Positions 17,728 to 26,049 are shown, numbered from the stretch's first letter. The stretch is DNA of 64,000 nt from Cyclobacterium marinum DSM 745 (GCF_000222485.1 NC_015914.1:930001-994000); one strand, 5' to 3'. Notes: generated by a model from the sequence alone, not told the origin. Numbers and translations are program-made.

Positions 17728-18756
17728 TCATTCTCCTTTTTCTTGTTTAAAAGTAGTTAATATCGTGGAACTATTCCCTAAATCAAGACCTACTGCTTTG
17801 TCTTTGGCACCGGCATTTATAGCCAAACTATTGAAACAATACCCTATAGATGCCATCTGCTCAGGTGATTCAGGAACATGCACATTTAACAACCCATCAA
17901 ACTCAGCTTTAAATAAATCGACAAGTTCACTGTAATTGGCCCCGCCTCCGGCTAGGTATATGTCTGCAGATTTTGCGAAATCGCTATCAGAAAAGGCCTT
18001 TCTGAGGGAAGGGGAAATTACATCGTTATAGTACTGCTCTATTACTTGTTTCCTCAATTCCTTTAAGTCTAAACGCTTTCTGTTTAGGATTATTGAGCCT
18101 TCACTAAAATATTGGTCTATTTGATGTTCTGTTTTTAGATCTAAATAGTTGTCTTTTTGCAACTCACGGGTAATAAGGTTGATGGCGTACCTTAAGCCAA
18201 AAGTAGAAACACTTGACCTTTGAACCAAACCACCTTCTGTACTCAAAATGGCTTCCATGGTACCATACCCCAAACTGATCATGAAAAAGTTTTTGGGCGC
18301 ATCACTGTAAAGCTGTCTTACTGCCATACTACATCCAACAACCTCAGGAATAACAGCCACTCTGTCAACTTCAACCGCCATCTTTTTCTTACCGCCACCA
18401 CCAAAAGTTTGAGTATCGTATTCAATTATATGCTCATTTTCTAATAATCTGTAAGCATTTTCTTTAAACACCTGAAAAGTCGAAAAAGGAAAACCTGTTG
18501 TAACAGTAATAGGACTACCCAGTTTTTGAGAGGCTAATAATAAGCCTGCTTTTAAAAAGATCCTATAATCATTTTCATCAGGCGAACTGTTAATATTTCT
18601 ATGAGGAGATGTTCCTTCGGATAAAGCCAAATCCCCAACCAAATAACCTATATTATCGTGATATATTTTAAGCCCTGAAACTAAATCTCTCGCTACATTT
18701 CTAAGTTCAAGATTACTACTTTCCAATACACTTGGGTACTTTATTACTTCTATCAT
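17728..18756 (-). CDS. Actin/ParM-like ATPase, apparently circularly permuted
   Basis: Member of the actin/Hsp70 ATPase superfamily, closest in pattern to ParM/StbA-like proteins. In order along 342 residues: YPSVL (7-11) and IGYLVGDLAL (36-45), which normally follow phosphate-1; TVTTGFP (84-90); IPEVVG (136-141); phosphate-2-like FMISLGYGTMEAI (158-170), with Ser where Asp is usual; adenosine motif IYLAGGGANY (266-275); and the final helix PEQMASIGYCFNSL (298-311). The phosphate-1 hairpin AVGLDLGNSSTIL appears only after that, at 321-333. An in-frame stop lies a few codons upstream of the ATG, so no normal N-terminus is missing. It forms an operon with the bactofilin downstream. The family call is good; the permutation is a reading of motif order, not a structure. 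Confidence 0.82.
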   Translation of the reverse strand: MIEVIKYPSVLESSNLELRNVARDLVSGLKIYHDNIGYLVGDLALSEGTSPHRNINSSPDENDYRIFLKAGLLLASQKLGSPITVTTGFPFSTFQVFKENAYRLLENEHIIEYDTQTFGGGGKKKMAVEVDRVAVIPEVVGCSMAVRQLYSDAPKNFFMISLGYGTMEAILSTEGGLVQRSSVSTFGLRYAINLITRELQKDNYLDLKTEHQIDQYFSEGSIILNRKRLDLKELRKQVIEQYYNDVISPSLRKAFSDSDFAKSADIYLAGGGANYSELVDLFKAEFDGLLNVHVPESPEQMASIGYCFNSLAINAGAKDKAVGLDLGNSSTILTTFKQEKGE

Positions 18757-19104
18757 GGAAATTATTTTTATCCTTTTTTAAAACAGTTATCCTTATTTTT
18801 TCAATTAAAACAAACTCATTATCCAAAGGCTATGCCAATTATCCATTTTAAAAACACATTAATATTCCAAGTGTTTTAGTTAGATAAAAGGATACATTCA
18901 TCAAACCTTATCTTTAAAGACAAATTAAAGGAACCTTAGCGAAATAACAAGCTAGTTCTTGAAGTTTATGTCCATTTTTTTGTAAAAGGTTGAAAATTGA
19001 AGATTTTCTCACAAAGTTAATTTTTTTTATCAGCCTATAAGCATAGATTTACGTTTACCGTCTGAATTTCATTAGATTTGTTATTCAACCAAATCATAGA
19101 CCAT
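18757..19104. other. Divergent intergenic region with iterated TTATCC hexamers
   Basis: AT-rich gap between the actin-like gene (-) and the outer-membrane protein (+). TTATCC occurs four times in the same orientation at 18768, 18787, 18819 and 18839. A promoter-like TAGATTTG at 19073-19080 faces the plus-strand gene. No coding potential seen. Confidence 0.6.
19073..19080 (+). promoter_or_regulatory. -7 promoter element (TAGATTTG) for outer-membrane protein gene
   Basis: Matches TAnnTTTG. A TTTA at 19048-19051, 21 bases upstream, may act as a weak -33 element. A start about 19087 would give a leader of roughly 18 bases before the ATG at 19105, and it excludes the TTG at 19078 as a start codon. 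Confidence 0.45.
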
Positions 19105-19698
19105 ATGAGACGGATGTCAATAATCTTCTTCTTGACCCAAATTCTGACCATTTCTACACTTTACGCTCAGGAGTTTTCCATAGGCCCTAAAATCGGTGTC
19201 TCCCAAGGAAATATTTCAGTTAACGGCACTACATTCAGTACTACTAATGACAAATTGGGTTACCATGCCGGACTATTTGCACGACTTGGAGGAAACCATA
19301 TCTTTATTCAACCTGAGGTCCTTTACACCAATACGGGTGGAGAATTTAAAAGTACCCAAGGCAACAGCACCGTTAGTTATATGGCGCAATTTGATAAAAT
19401 CGATGTGCCTATTATGGCTGGTTTTAAAATTGCCAATTTCTTTAGGGTGCAAGCAGGCCCTACCCTTGCCTTTATTCTTGATAGTGACTTAAGCTCTACT
19501 GCCTCTACCACCGCAAACCCGGAATACAACAAAGCTACCATTGCCTATCAAGCAGGCTTAGGGCTAGATCTCGCCAATTTGATCATAGACTTCAAATATG
19601 AAGGAGCGCTGGGTAAACTGGGAGAATCCTATGTAGGCTTTCCTACCGACCAGCGGCAAAACCAACTGATGCTGTCACTCGGCATTCGCTTATTCTAA
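19105..19698 (+). CDS. PorT-family-like outer-membrane beta-barrel protein
   Basis: Small outer-membrane barrel with signal peptide (MRRMSIIFFLTQILTISTLYA, cleavage before QEFSIGPKIG) and about eight amphipathic strands ending LMLSLGIRLF, the aromatic C-terminus typical of Bacteroidota barrels. Conserved features of the outer-membrane beta-barrel/PorT-like family are GPKIGVSQG at the start, IDVPIMAGFKI and AGLGLDLANLIIDFKYEG. The ATG at 19105 is preferred over the TTG at 19078 because the latter overlaps a promoter element; the ATG at 19114 is also possible. Its 3' end overlaps the convergent AraC-like gene by nine bases. Specific function unknown. Confidence 0.8.
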   Translation: MRRMSIIFFLTQILTISTLYAQEFSIGPKIGVSQGNISVNGTTFSTTNDKLGYHAGLFARLGGNHIFIQPEVLYTNTGGEFKSTQGNSTVSYMAQFDKIDVPIMAGFKIANFFRVQAGPTLAFILDSDLSSTASTTANPEYNKATIAYQAGLGLDLANLIIDFKYEGALGKLGESYVGFPTDQRQNQLMLSLGIRLF

Positions 19699-20319
19699 AA
19701 AATTGTCGGCTTTATTGCTGCCCAAACTATCCAACGATTTGCGGTCTTTTTTCGAAGACTTCTTATATTCACTTGGTGTTTGCCCGGTTACTTTCTTGAA
19801 TTGAGCTGAGAAATATTGAACACTGCCATAGCCGAGTTTCCAAGCTATCTGACTTATGTTATACAACTCCAAACTAAGCCACTCTTTTGCTTTTTCTATC
19901 TTTAAATCGATAAAATATTGTTCTATTGTTTTTCCCTGAGAATTACTGAACAACTGGCTTAATCGGCTATAATCAGCATTAACTTTCTCTGAAAGTAAAA
20001 TGGATAAAGGGACATTCAATTCTAAAGATTCATTATCAAAAAGTTGAATTAGAGTAAATTTAACTGTTTCGACCCAAACCATATCCCTACTTTTTGCTAT
20101 GGAAAAGCCCAGTTCAGAAAGCCTATTTTCAAATTTCCTCAATCGATCCGGTGAAAATCCTTCTGGAAGCAGTACCGCACCAAGCTTTACCTGGCTATAA
20201 GTAACACCCATATCATTTAACACTGCCTCCACAGCCATAATACACCTAGGACAAACCATATTTGTAATCGGAATTGTAACCATTCCTTTACAACAATTCT
20301 TCGCCCTAATAAATTTCAA
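19690..20319 (-). CDS. AraC-type regulator with N-terminal CxxC (HMA-like) domain
   Basis: Transcription factor with a fusion of two parts. Residues 1-75 look like a heavy-metal-associated (CopZ/ferredoxin-like) domain, with NMVCPRCIMAVEAVLNDMGV (C23, C26) and GFSIA; residues 105-200 form an AraC/XylS helix-turn-helix domain with ISQIAWKLGYGSVQYFSAQFKK and TGQTPSEYKK. Similar HMA-AraC proteins occur near copper or silver genes in Bacteroidota, which makes metal sensing plausible, but no metal exporter adjoins it here. The alternative start MVTIPITNM (residue 13) would still keep the CxxC. The lone basic tail after the helix-turn-helix is unusual. Confidence 0.85.
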   Translation of the reverse strand: MKFIRAKNCCKGMVTIPITNMVCPRCIMAVEAVLNDMGVTYSQVKLGAVLLPEGFSPDRLRKFENRLSELGFSIAKSRDMVWVETVKFTLIQLFDNESLELNVPLSILLSEKVNADYSRLSQLFSNSQGKTIEQYFIDLKIEKAKEWLSLELYNISQIAWKLGYGSVQYFSAQFKKVTGQTPSEYKKSSKKDRKSLDSLGSNKADNFLE

Positions 20320-20374
20320 AAGTATTAAATGTCCTAAAACTCATTCAATAATTGCTTTTCACCATAATCAAAAA

Positions 20375-20398
20375 GACTACTAATAAATATTAGTAGTC
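20375..20398 (-). terminator. Second of two tandem hairpins (minus strand)
   Basis: GACTACTAATA at 20375-20385 pairs with TATTAGTAGTC at 20388-20398, a perfect 11-bp stem. On the minus strand it is followed by CTTTTTGA. It sits directly after the terminator at 20410-20435 and could act as a backup, or as an operator for the AraC-like gene that starts at 20319. Confidence 0.6.
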
Positions 20399-20409
20399 CT
20401 AAATAAAAA

Positions 20410-20435
20410 AAAGAGGCTGATATATCAGCCTCTTT
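20410..20435 (-). terminator. Intrinsic terminator of the secreted protein gene
   Basis: A perfect 26-base palindrome, AAAGAGGCTGATA with its complement, followed on the minus strand by TTTTTTATTT. It lies 29 bases after the stop of the gene at 20464-21042. Confidence 0.88.
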
Positions 20436-20463
20436 GGGATAGTTAGTGGTTAGTAATTTTTTA

Positions 20464-21042
20464 TTAATTCGCGAAGATGTATTTACCTACTCCGTTTCCT
20501 TCAACGATCTTAATATCAATGTTTTTCAAAGACTCAAGGTTAGTGAATTTAAATTTCTTTCCGAAAGTCAAGCCTGTGATGGCTTCTTCATGGATCAAAC
20601 TTCCATTGTCATAGATTTCAAGTGTCTTTTCTTTACCATTCAAATTGCTCATGGTAAGTGCCAATGTTTTGTCATCGACCTCCATCATTTTGGCATAAAA
20701 AGTTTTCTCTTCTTTTTGGTCTCCTAAAACAATATCGAAACCAGACAATTTTCCATCTTTTCCATTAAAAACTTCTAATTGGTACTTGCCAATATCAAGT
20801 TTATTGAGGTTGTAATTTTTGTAAAAAACTTTTTCAGCTTCGATTACATCCCTGAAGATAATTCTATTCGACTTATCTTTAATAGCAACGGTCACCTTTC
20901 CCTCAGGAATTTCCATGTATTTCAATTGAAATTTATTATCCCCTACTTTTTCAAGGGTGACAATTGGATTCTCAACAGGCGCGGTAGCAAACACTGATGA
21001 CGTTATTGTAAAAGCGAGAATTGTTGCAATAATTAATCTCAT
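20464..21042 (-). CDS. Secreted protein of unknown function
   Basis: I do not recognise the family. The 192 residues begin with a clear signal peptide (MRLIIATILAFTITSSVFA, cleavage before TAPVENP). The rest is composed of beta-strands with regularly spaced Lys/Asp-rich turns, consistent with one or two Ig-like sandwich units (for example EGKVTVAIKDKSN and GKYQLEVFNGKDGK, then GKEKTLEIYDNGS). Secreted proteins of this size and make-up are common in Cyclobacteriaceae. It has a strong predicted promoter far upstream (21328-21359), an unusually long leader with a GC-rich core, and a strong terminator. This suggests it is an independently and possibly post-transcriptionally regulated gene. Confidence 0.75.
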   Translation of the reverse strand: MRLIIATILAFTITSSVFATAPVENPIVTLEKVGDNKFQLKYMEIPEGKVTVAIKDKSNRIIFRDVIEAEKVFYKNYNLNKLDIGKYQLEVFNGKDGKLSGFDIVLGDQKEEKTFYAKMMEVDDKTLALTMSNLNGKEKTLEIYDNGSLIHEEAITGLTFGKKFKFTNLESLKNIDIKIVEGNGVGKYIFAN

Positions 21043-21320
21043 GATCGTAAATTTTTAAAGGTATCTTAACTTTAAAAACCTCTGCCAGGAACTTCCTAAC
21101 ATTTCTTTTTTGAGGCTAATTACTTTGGGCAGGTAATTGAGCTAGAAATTGCAATCGAAAATCTCCGGAAGGCTATCCTTATCTAAGCATCAGTTTCGGG
21201 ATACCACTACAGCCCTGGGCCGGTAGTATTTTGCTATTTGTACGCTAAATGGACTGAGCTAAAATATTTTACCCTTCTTTTGACTCCTTTTGTTTTTTCT
21301 ATGTTTATGACTTACGTAAG
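21043..21320 (-). other. Long 5' leader with GC-rich, possibly structured core
   Basis: From the promoter at 21328-21359 the transcript of the secreted protein gene would carry about 280 untranslated bases. Most of this is AT-rich, but 21160-21235 is a compact GC-richer block. On the minus strand it contains TACTACCGGCCC and GGGCTGTAGTGGTA, which can pair in part (GGCCC with GGGCT, TACTAC with GTAGTG), followed by GATAAGGATAGCC and TTCCGGAG. The block is also free of stops in some frames, so a decayed coding segment cannot be excluded. No known riboswitch class was recognised. Confidence 0.4.
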
Positions 21321-21321
21321 T
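21310..21321. promoter_or_regulatory. 12-bp perfect palindrome ACTTACGTAAGT near transcription start
   Basis: The palindrome lies immediately downstream of the minus-strand -7 element at 21328-21335, at about the expected transcription start. That is a usual place for a repressor site. The cognate regulator is unknown. Confidence 0.4.
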
Positions 21322-21586
21322 ATGACACAAATGTAATTGAGCAATTAATAGATTGCAAATATTTCAATAAAAATATCCAATGATTAACTTATACATAACA
21401 AAAACTTAAAATATTATGTATTTATAAATTTCATAAAATCTAAAAACAAAGCCATACTATGAGGTAGAAGGCATGATTTCAACCAAAATTTTATTAAAAA
21501 ACAAAATTTAATTTTTTTTAATTATTTTTTACACCGGTAAAACCATTTTTAACAGAATTTTTAAAATATCAGGTTGTTTTTTCAGC
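21322..21586. other. AT-rich intergenic stretch
   Basis: Apart from the promoter at 21328-21359 I see only AT-rich sequence with A and T runs and no gene. It separates the secreted protein gene from the DUF4221-like lipoprotein gene, which ends at 21587. Confidence 0.5.
21328..21359 (-). promoter_or_regulatory. Bacteroidota promoter for secreted protein gene
   Basis: Read on the minus strand: TTTG (21359-21356), 20 bases, TACATTTG (21335-21328). This matches the -33/-7 consensus and points towards the gene starting at 21042. Confidence 0.6.
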
Positions 21587-22789
21587 CTACTTTTTAAATT
21601 TTAACTGAAAAAACACATTATATCCCCTTTCCTCCTTGGGATTTCTATTGTCGTTTACATAAATTTTACCTGATTCTGTAGTAAAATCAAGTTCACCGGG
21701 AACAGGCAGGCCCTCTACTACCCCTACTTGTTTGCCACCCTCAATCACCAGATAATAGGTCTTTACAAAGTTCCTTTTGGCCTCTAGGTACTCCGGTAAA
21801 TCATCAACTCTCGAAGATTGTGTCATCAATCGTTTTAAAATATCTTCAGGAATCCTGGTTTTAAACTCCGCTAAAATCCTTTCTCCAACAAACCTAAGCT
21901 CTGTGAAACGAGGATAAGAAGAAGTATACTCTTCTTCTTTAGCAATTTCCGGAATTACCTTAGGCCTATATTTATGCGAAAGATTTACCTCATGTAGTAG
22001 AACAGGTTCTTCTCCGGAAAAATCATAAATAAACAATTGATTACTCACTTTAGGGAGTACAGCCATCAGGTGCTTGCTTCTATGGTAAGCGATGAATGGT
22101 TCTGAACTACCTACATATTTCCTTTCTTTTCTTGGCTCCCAAGTATCAGGAAAGGAATTAAACTGCCTGAGAAATTGATCTCTTACCCTATAGGAGTAAA
22201 TTGTTTTCACCGAATCATAATACATAGGTTCGTTTTTGTTCTCTTTGGACAAAGAATTTGGATCAAATAAATTGCTCTCAATCCCAAAAAGCATTTCTTC
22301 TCCATCTTTTATAAATCCCCTAAAAAAGGATTGATAAAATGTAAAAGTCACTTTAAACATACCTAGATCTATCGTATCCAAGGTCTTTTCTTTAACACCT
22401 TCAAGGTTATAAATATGGTAATTCTTAAAAAAAGCTTGTGACAATCCAACCCACTTGTCTTCCCCCAAAAAATTGTAACCAAAACCACCATTGAACCCAA
22501 TTCCATTGGGGCTGTCATTTAATAAATCGTAAGCTTTAATTACTTCACCATTTTTAGTTACCAAATATGGGTTTCTACTTTTTTGCCCCCTCATTAAAAA
22601 CGTCTCCCCCACTAACTGTTGATCATCAATAACCAGGGGTTCTAGAACATCTACTACAACGCTGTCCACCAATACAAAAGACATCTTGCGCTCCGGCCCT
22701 TTTTCCTCCTCTTTGTTTTCAGAAGAACAACTAAATAAGATTAAAATCGAGACTAAGCAATTGCGGAAATTCATCATTTGTGATCGCAT
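21587..22789 (-). CDS. DUF4221-like lipoprotein (beta-propeller type)
   Basis: Predicted lipoprotein of 400 residues. The N-terminus MRSQMMNFRNCLVSILILFSCSSENKEEEKG contains a lipobox (ILFSC, Cys21) followed by an acidic linker, which in Bacteroidota often directs surface exposure. The body is repeated beta-strands with sparse sequence conservation (for example LVTKNGEVIKAYDLLNDSPNGIGFN, IAYHRSKHLMAVLPKV, LFIYDFSGEEPVLLHEVNL), compatible with a six-bladed propeller. It resembles DUF4221 proteins, which are found mainly in Cyclobacteriaceae and have no known function. It is 158 bases downstream of the RND pump gene on the same strand. Confidence 0.6.
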   Translation of the reverse strand: MRSQMMNFRNCLVSILILFSCSSENKEEEKGPERKMSFVLVDSVVVDVLEPLVIDDQQLVGETFLMRGQKSRNPYLVTKNGEVIKAYDLLNDSPNGIGFNGGFGYNFLGEDKWVGLSQAFFKNYHIYNLEGVKEKTLDTIDLGMFKVTFTFYQSFFRGFIKDGEEMLFGIESNLFDPNSLSKENKNEPMYYDSVKTIYSYRVRDQFLRQFNSFPDTWEPRKERKYVGSSEPFIAYHRSKHLMAVLPKVSNQLFIYDFSGEEPVLLHEVNLSHKYRPKVIPEIAKEEEYTSSYPRFTELRFVGERILAEFKTRIPEDILKRLMTQSSRVDDLPEYLEAKRNFVKTYYLVIEGGKQVGVVEGLPVPGELDFTTESGKIYVNDNRNPKEERGYNVFFQLKFKK

Positions 22790-22947
22790 GGGTTTAAATT
22801 TTTATCAGTAGCCTCCCCCTTGAAATACTCAGTGAACTCAGTAATTTCAAATCAGAATAATATCTACTATATAAGTATAACGATAAACAGTTAGAGGTAT
22901 AACATGAAAAAGTGAAATTCTAACTAATTTGGAGCGATTAGCTTCCT

Positions 22948-25900
22948 TTAAATACTTTTCTTCCATAAAAACACAGGCAAAGCCAAGAATACGCCCACCA
23001 TGCTAAACACCAAGCCACCAATAGTCCCTATGGCCAATGAAAACCAAAAAATCTCACCCTGGCCTTCCATTACAAATGGTATCAAACCGAAACAAGTAGA
23101 GAGAACAGTCAACAAAATAGGTGTGGCTTTGCCTCCTACAGCTTTAAGGACGTTTCGATTATAACTGCCTTTACTACGGTTATTAAGATCATTGACTATA
23201 AATATGGCTGCATTTACTGCCAAGCCTCCCAGCATAACAAAAGCTGCATAGCCTCCTTGGTCAAAATAAAAGTCGAACAGAGAGAAAATTAGAAACAGCC
23301 CAATAAAAGATATGGGTATAATAAAAATTATGTACAAAGGCTGTTTAAAATTCTCAAACAGAATGGAACAAATGAAGAAAATACCGACAATCAGGACCAG
23401 CAATAAACTGTATTGTCTTTTGGCTTGGTTCCAATTCCAATTGTATGATTGCCTACTAACCGAATAGCCAATAGGCATAGAAGCTTTCATTTCTTCAATT
23501 ACTTCATCTAAGTATTCTCCACCAAATTTTGCTGAGCCCATGTAATCAAATGAGACCAATCTAATGTATTGTCTATCCTCTTTGTGCAAAGCATTGGTGG
23601 TACTCTCCTTGGTCAAAGAGCCGAAACCAGACACTTTAAAAATCTTATTTTCACTGGAAATTAAACTGCTACTTTCAAGGTCAAATTTTGAAAACCGATC
23701 AGAATTTTTCTCCTTAACAACAACTCCGAATTTTTCATTGTCAAGCTCCAAATACAGGGAGGGTTGCTCATGTTGGGACAAGTCATTGAGCGCCGTAACC
23801 ACTTCATATTGATTGGCTCCAGCCATGGCCAACCTTTGCTGATCAAACCTTAACACATATTCCTCAGTCTTTTTGTCATAATAATTTCGGCGCTCATTGG
23901 TATTCACTTCTTGAATTCTGCGGTGTGCCAATAATTTCTCAGCCAAAACTTCTGCTTGCTTTTCTAATTCCGCATAATTGTAACCCCTCATTTCTGCTCT
24001 AAAGGACGGAATCCCCTCCCCTCCCGGTCCGGTTGAAAAACCCTGACCAACCCCATAAATACCCCAACGCACACCACTCCAATCGGTAGATTTCATGGCC
24101 AACTTACCTTTAAGCCTATAAGGTAATGCAGAAGTTTCATGCGCCTCTTTGAAAGTAATCTCTATCCGGGCATTTTGACCCGAACTTACCGTGGTCACAA
24201 ATTTATCTACACCCTCCACACCTTTAAGAAATACTTCAAACTCCTTGATGATGAAATTCATTTGCTCCAAGGTATTCCCAAAAGGAAGAGAAGCATTTAC
24301 GTACAGTCTCGTTCTTTCTGCTTCTCGGTAGGATGATTTTTCAAATACACCGCGAACAAACATTCTAAAAGAACCTCCTAGTGACTTGTCTATGTAAGGC
24401 CTTATCTCCTCTTGGTAAAAACTATTTCCCACAGTCTTGTTGTACCACTCTTGCCCCTCCCAAGTGGCGGGAAGATAAAACACCGGCAATCCAAACAATA
24501 AAACAAGCAGTAGAATAAAAGTTTTTCTAAACCTTGCTGTAAAGCCAATCAATTGTTGGAATCTGGAAAAAGCCACCACCCTTCTCCTCATCTGACTAAT
24601 GGTAAGCCTCTTAGCTGATTTTTGTTTTTCTCCAAATAGCAAATCGTACATGGCAGGGGTAAAAAGCAATGCCACCAATAATGAAACCCCAAGCATAACA
24701 GCAACAACAACTGAAAACTCTCCAAGATTTCTCCTATCGTCTTCAGGTAATAGAAAAACCATCAACAAAGCCACAATTGTGGTCAATGAGGCAGCCAGTA
24801 AAGCTAAAAACACTTTCCTATTTTTGTGCTTGTGCAAATGATCAATCATAATGATTGCATTGTCCACAATCAGACCAAAAGAAATCGTTAAGCCTGCCAG
24901 TGAATACATGTGAATATTCACTTTTAGTAAATAAAGAATAATCACCGTTAAACTTACATTAACAATTATTCCTAAAAAAAGAGTAATTAGATATTTGACA
25001 TTCCTGTTGATTAAGAAAATAAAAATCACCAAAATCAAAATTGATAATCCTGAGCGCTTGTAAATCTTGTTGAGCTCTTTATCTAAAAAAGAAGTGTCAT
25101 CAAACTCTAGCCTTACATCAAATCCCTCAGGAAGGTTAACCTCTGAGGCCTTCATTATTTCCTTTATCTTTTGGGCAAGTAACACCTTGTTGACACCATC
25201 CCTATTTGTAATGGTTAGGTTTACAGAGTTATTGCCATTGATCCTGTAAAAGCTTCGAGGTGCCGACTCTTCTAGCGTCAATGTTGCCACATCTTTCAGG
25301 TAAATGGCCTTCCCCTCTACCCTCCCCAGTAAAAGATTTTCCAATGCCTCTTTATCTGTAATGGATCGATCGATTTCCATAAACATAGACTCCCCTGAAA
25401 CATTCATGGCCAAGCCTGGATAGGTTCGTCCAAAAGCATTTCTTATCTTATTTTCTAAAGTAACCCTTGAAAACTTCAAAGCCTGCAATTTTTGAATGTC
25501 ATACACCACATAAAGGTATAGATCATTGGCTCCTCTTATTTCTATTGTTTCAATCTCCTCAACTTCATTAAGCGCTGTAACCAATACATCTTCTGCTATT
25601 TTCTTAATTTCAAATGAAGCAAATGGTCCATTGATACTGTAGGTCAATACCGGTTTTTTCTCTTGAATACTTCTCTGAGACGATTGAGTTACATTTGGGT
25701 AGCTGACCTTGGGATCAAGTGATGGGTAAACTTGCCGAATCAAAGCTGCCACTTCAAACTTCTTATACTCCATATCCGTTCGCTTGTCAAAACGCAACTG
25801 GATATTACCATTATTGTAATTAGAAGTGGAAGTAGTTTTTTTGAGTTCAGAAAGTTGGGTTAAAGCCCCTTCCAATGGCGATGTAGCTAGCTTTTCAACC

Positions 25901-26049
25901 ATTTCCGGAGAGGCATTGTTTACAGTATAGCTTATATTCAATACAGGCTCTTTTTCCGGAGGATTTAAGTCCACAGATAATTCCGGGATTAAGGCAATCC
26001 CAATAATTGAAGCAACAAAAAATATGATTACTAATCGAAAAGGTGTCAT
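22948..26049 (-). CDS. RND family efflux permease, orphan
   Basis: Proton-driven inner-membrane exporter of the AcrB/CusA superfamily. The 1033 residues show the family repeat: helix 1 near the N-terminus, a large periplasmic loop, helices 2-6 with SFGLIVDNAIIMIDHL in helix 4 (a DN pair where many pumps have DD), a second periplasmic loop, and helices 7-12. Length is normal. Unusually, no membrane-fusion protein or TolC-like gene is adjacent, and the permease starts directly with MTPFRLVIIFF. It might use partners encoded elsewhere, or act alone. Substrate unknown. Confidence 0.9.
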   Translation of the reverse strand: MTPFRLVIIFFVASIIGIALIPELSVDLNPPEKEPVLNISYTVNNASPEMVEKLATSPLEGALTQLSELKKTTSTSNYNNGNIQLRFDKRTDMEYKKFEVAALIRQVYPSLDPKVSYPNVTQSSQRSIQEKKPVLTYSINGPFASFEIKKIAEDVLVTALNEVEEIETIEIRGANDLYLYVVYDIQKLQALKFSRVTLENKIRNAFGRTYPGLAMNVSGESMFMEIDRSITDKEALENLLLGRVEGKAIYLKDVATLTLEESAPRSFYRINGNNSVNLTITNRDGVNKVLLAQKIKEIMKASEVNLPEGFDVRLEFDDTSFLDKELNKIYKRSGLSILILVIFIFLINRNVKYLITLFLGIIVNVSLTVIILYLLKVNIHMYSLAGLTISFGLIVDNAIIMIDHLHKHKNRKVFLALLAASLTTIVALLMVFLLPEDDRRNLGEFSVVVAVMLGVSLLVALLFTPAMYDLLFGEKQKSAKRLTISQMRRRVVAFSRFQQLIGFTARFRKTFILLLVLLFGLPVFYLPATWEGQEWYNKTVGNSFYQEEIRPYIDKSLGGSFRMFVRGVFEKSSYREAERTRLYVNASLPFGNTLEQMNFIIKEFEVFLKGVEGVDKFVTTVSSGQNARIEITFKEAHETSALPYRLKGKLAMKSTDWSGVRWGIYGVGQGFSTGPGGEGIPSFRAEMRGYNYAELEKQAEVLAEKLLAHRRIQEVNTNERRNYYDKKTEEYVLRFDQQRLAMAGANQYEVVTALNDLSQHEQPSLYLELDNEKFGVVVKEKNSDRFSKFDLESSSLISSENKIFKVSGFGSLTKESTTNALHKEDRQYIRLVSFDYMGSAKFGGEYLDEVIEEMKASMPIGYSVSRQSYNWNWNQAKRQYSLLLVLIVGIFFICSILFENFKQPLYIIFIIPISFIGLFLIFSLFDFYFDQGGYAAFVMLGGLAVNAAIFIVNDLNNRSKGSYNRNVLKAVGGKATPILLTVLSTCFGLIPFVMEGQGEIFWFSLAIGTIGGLVFSMVGVFLALPVFLWKKSI

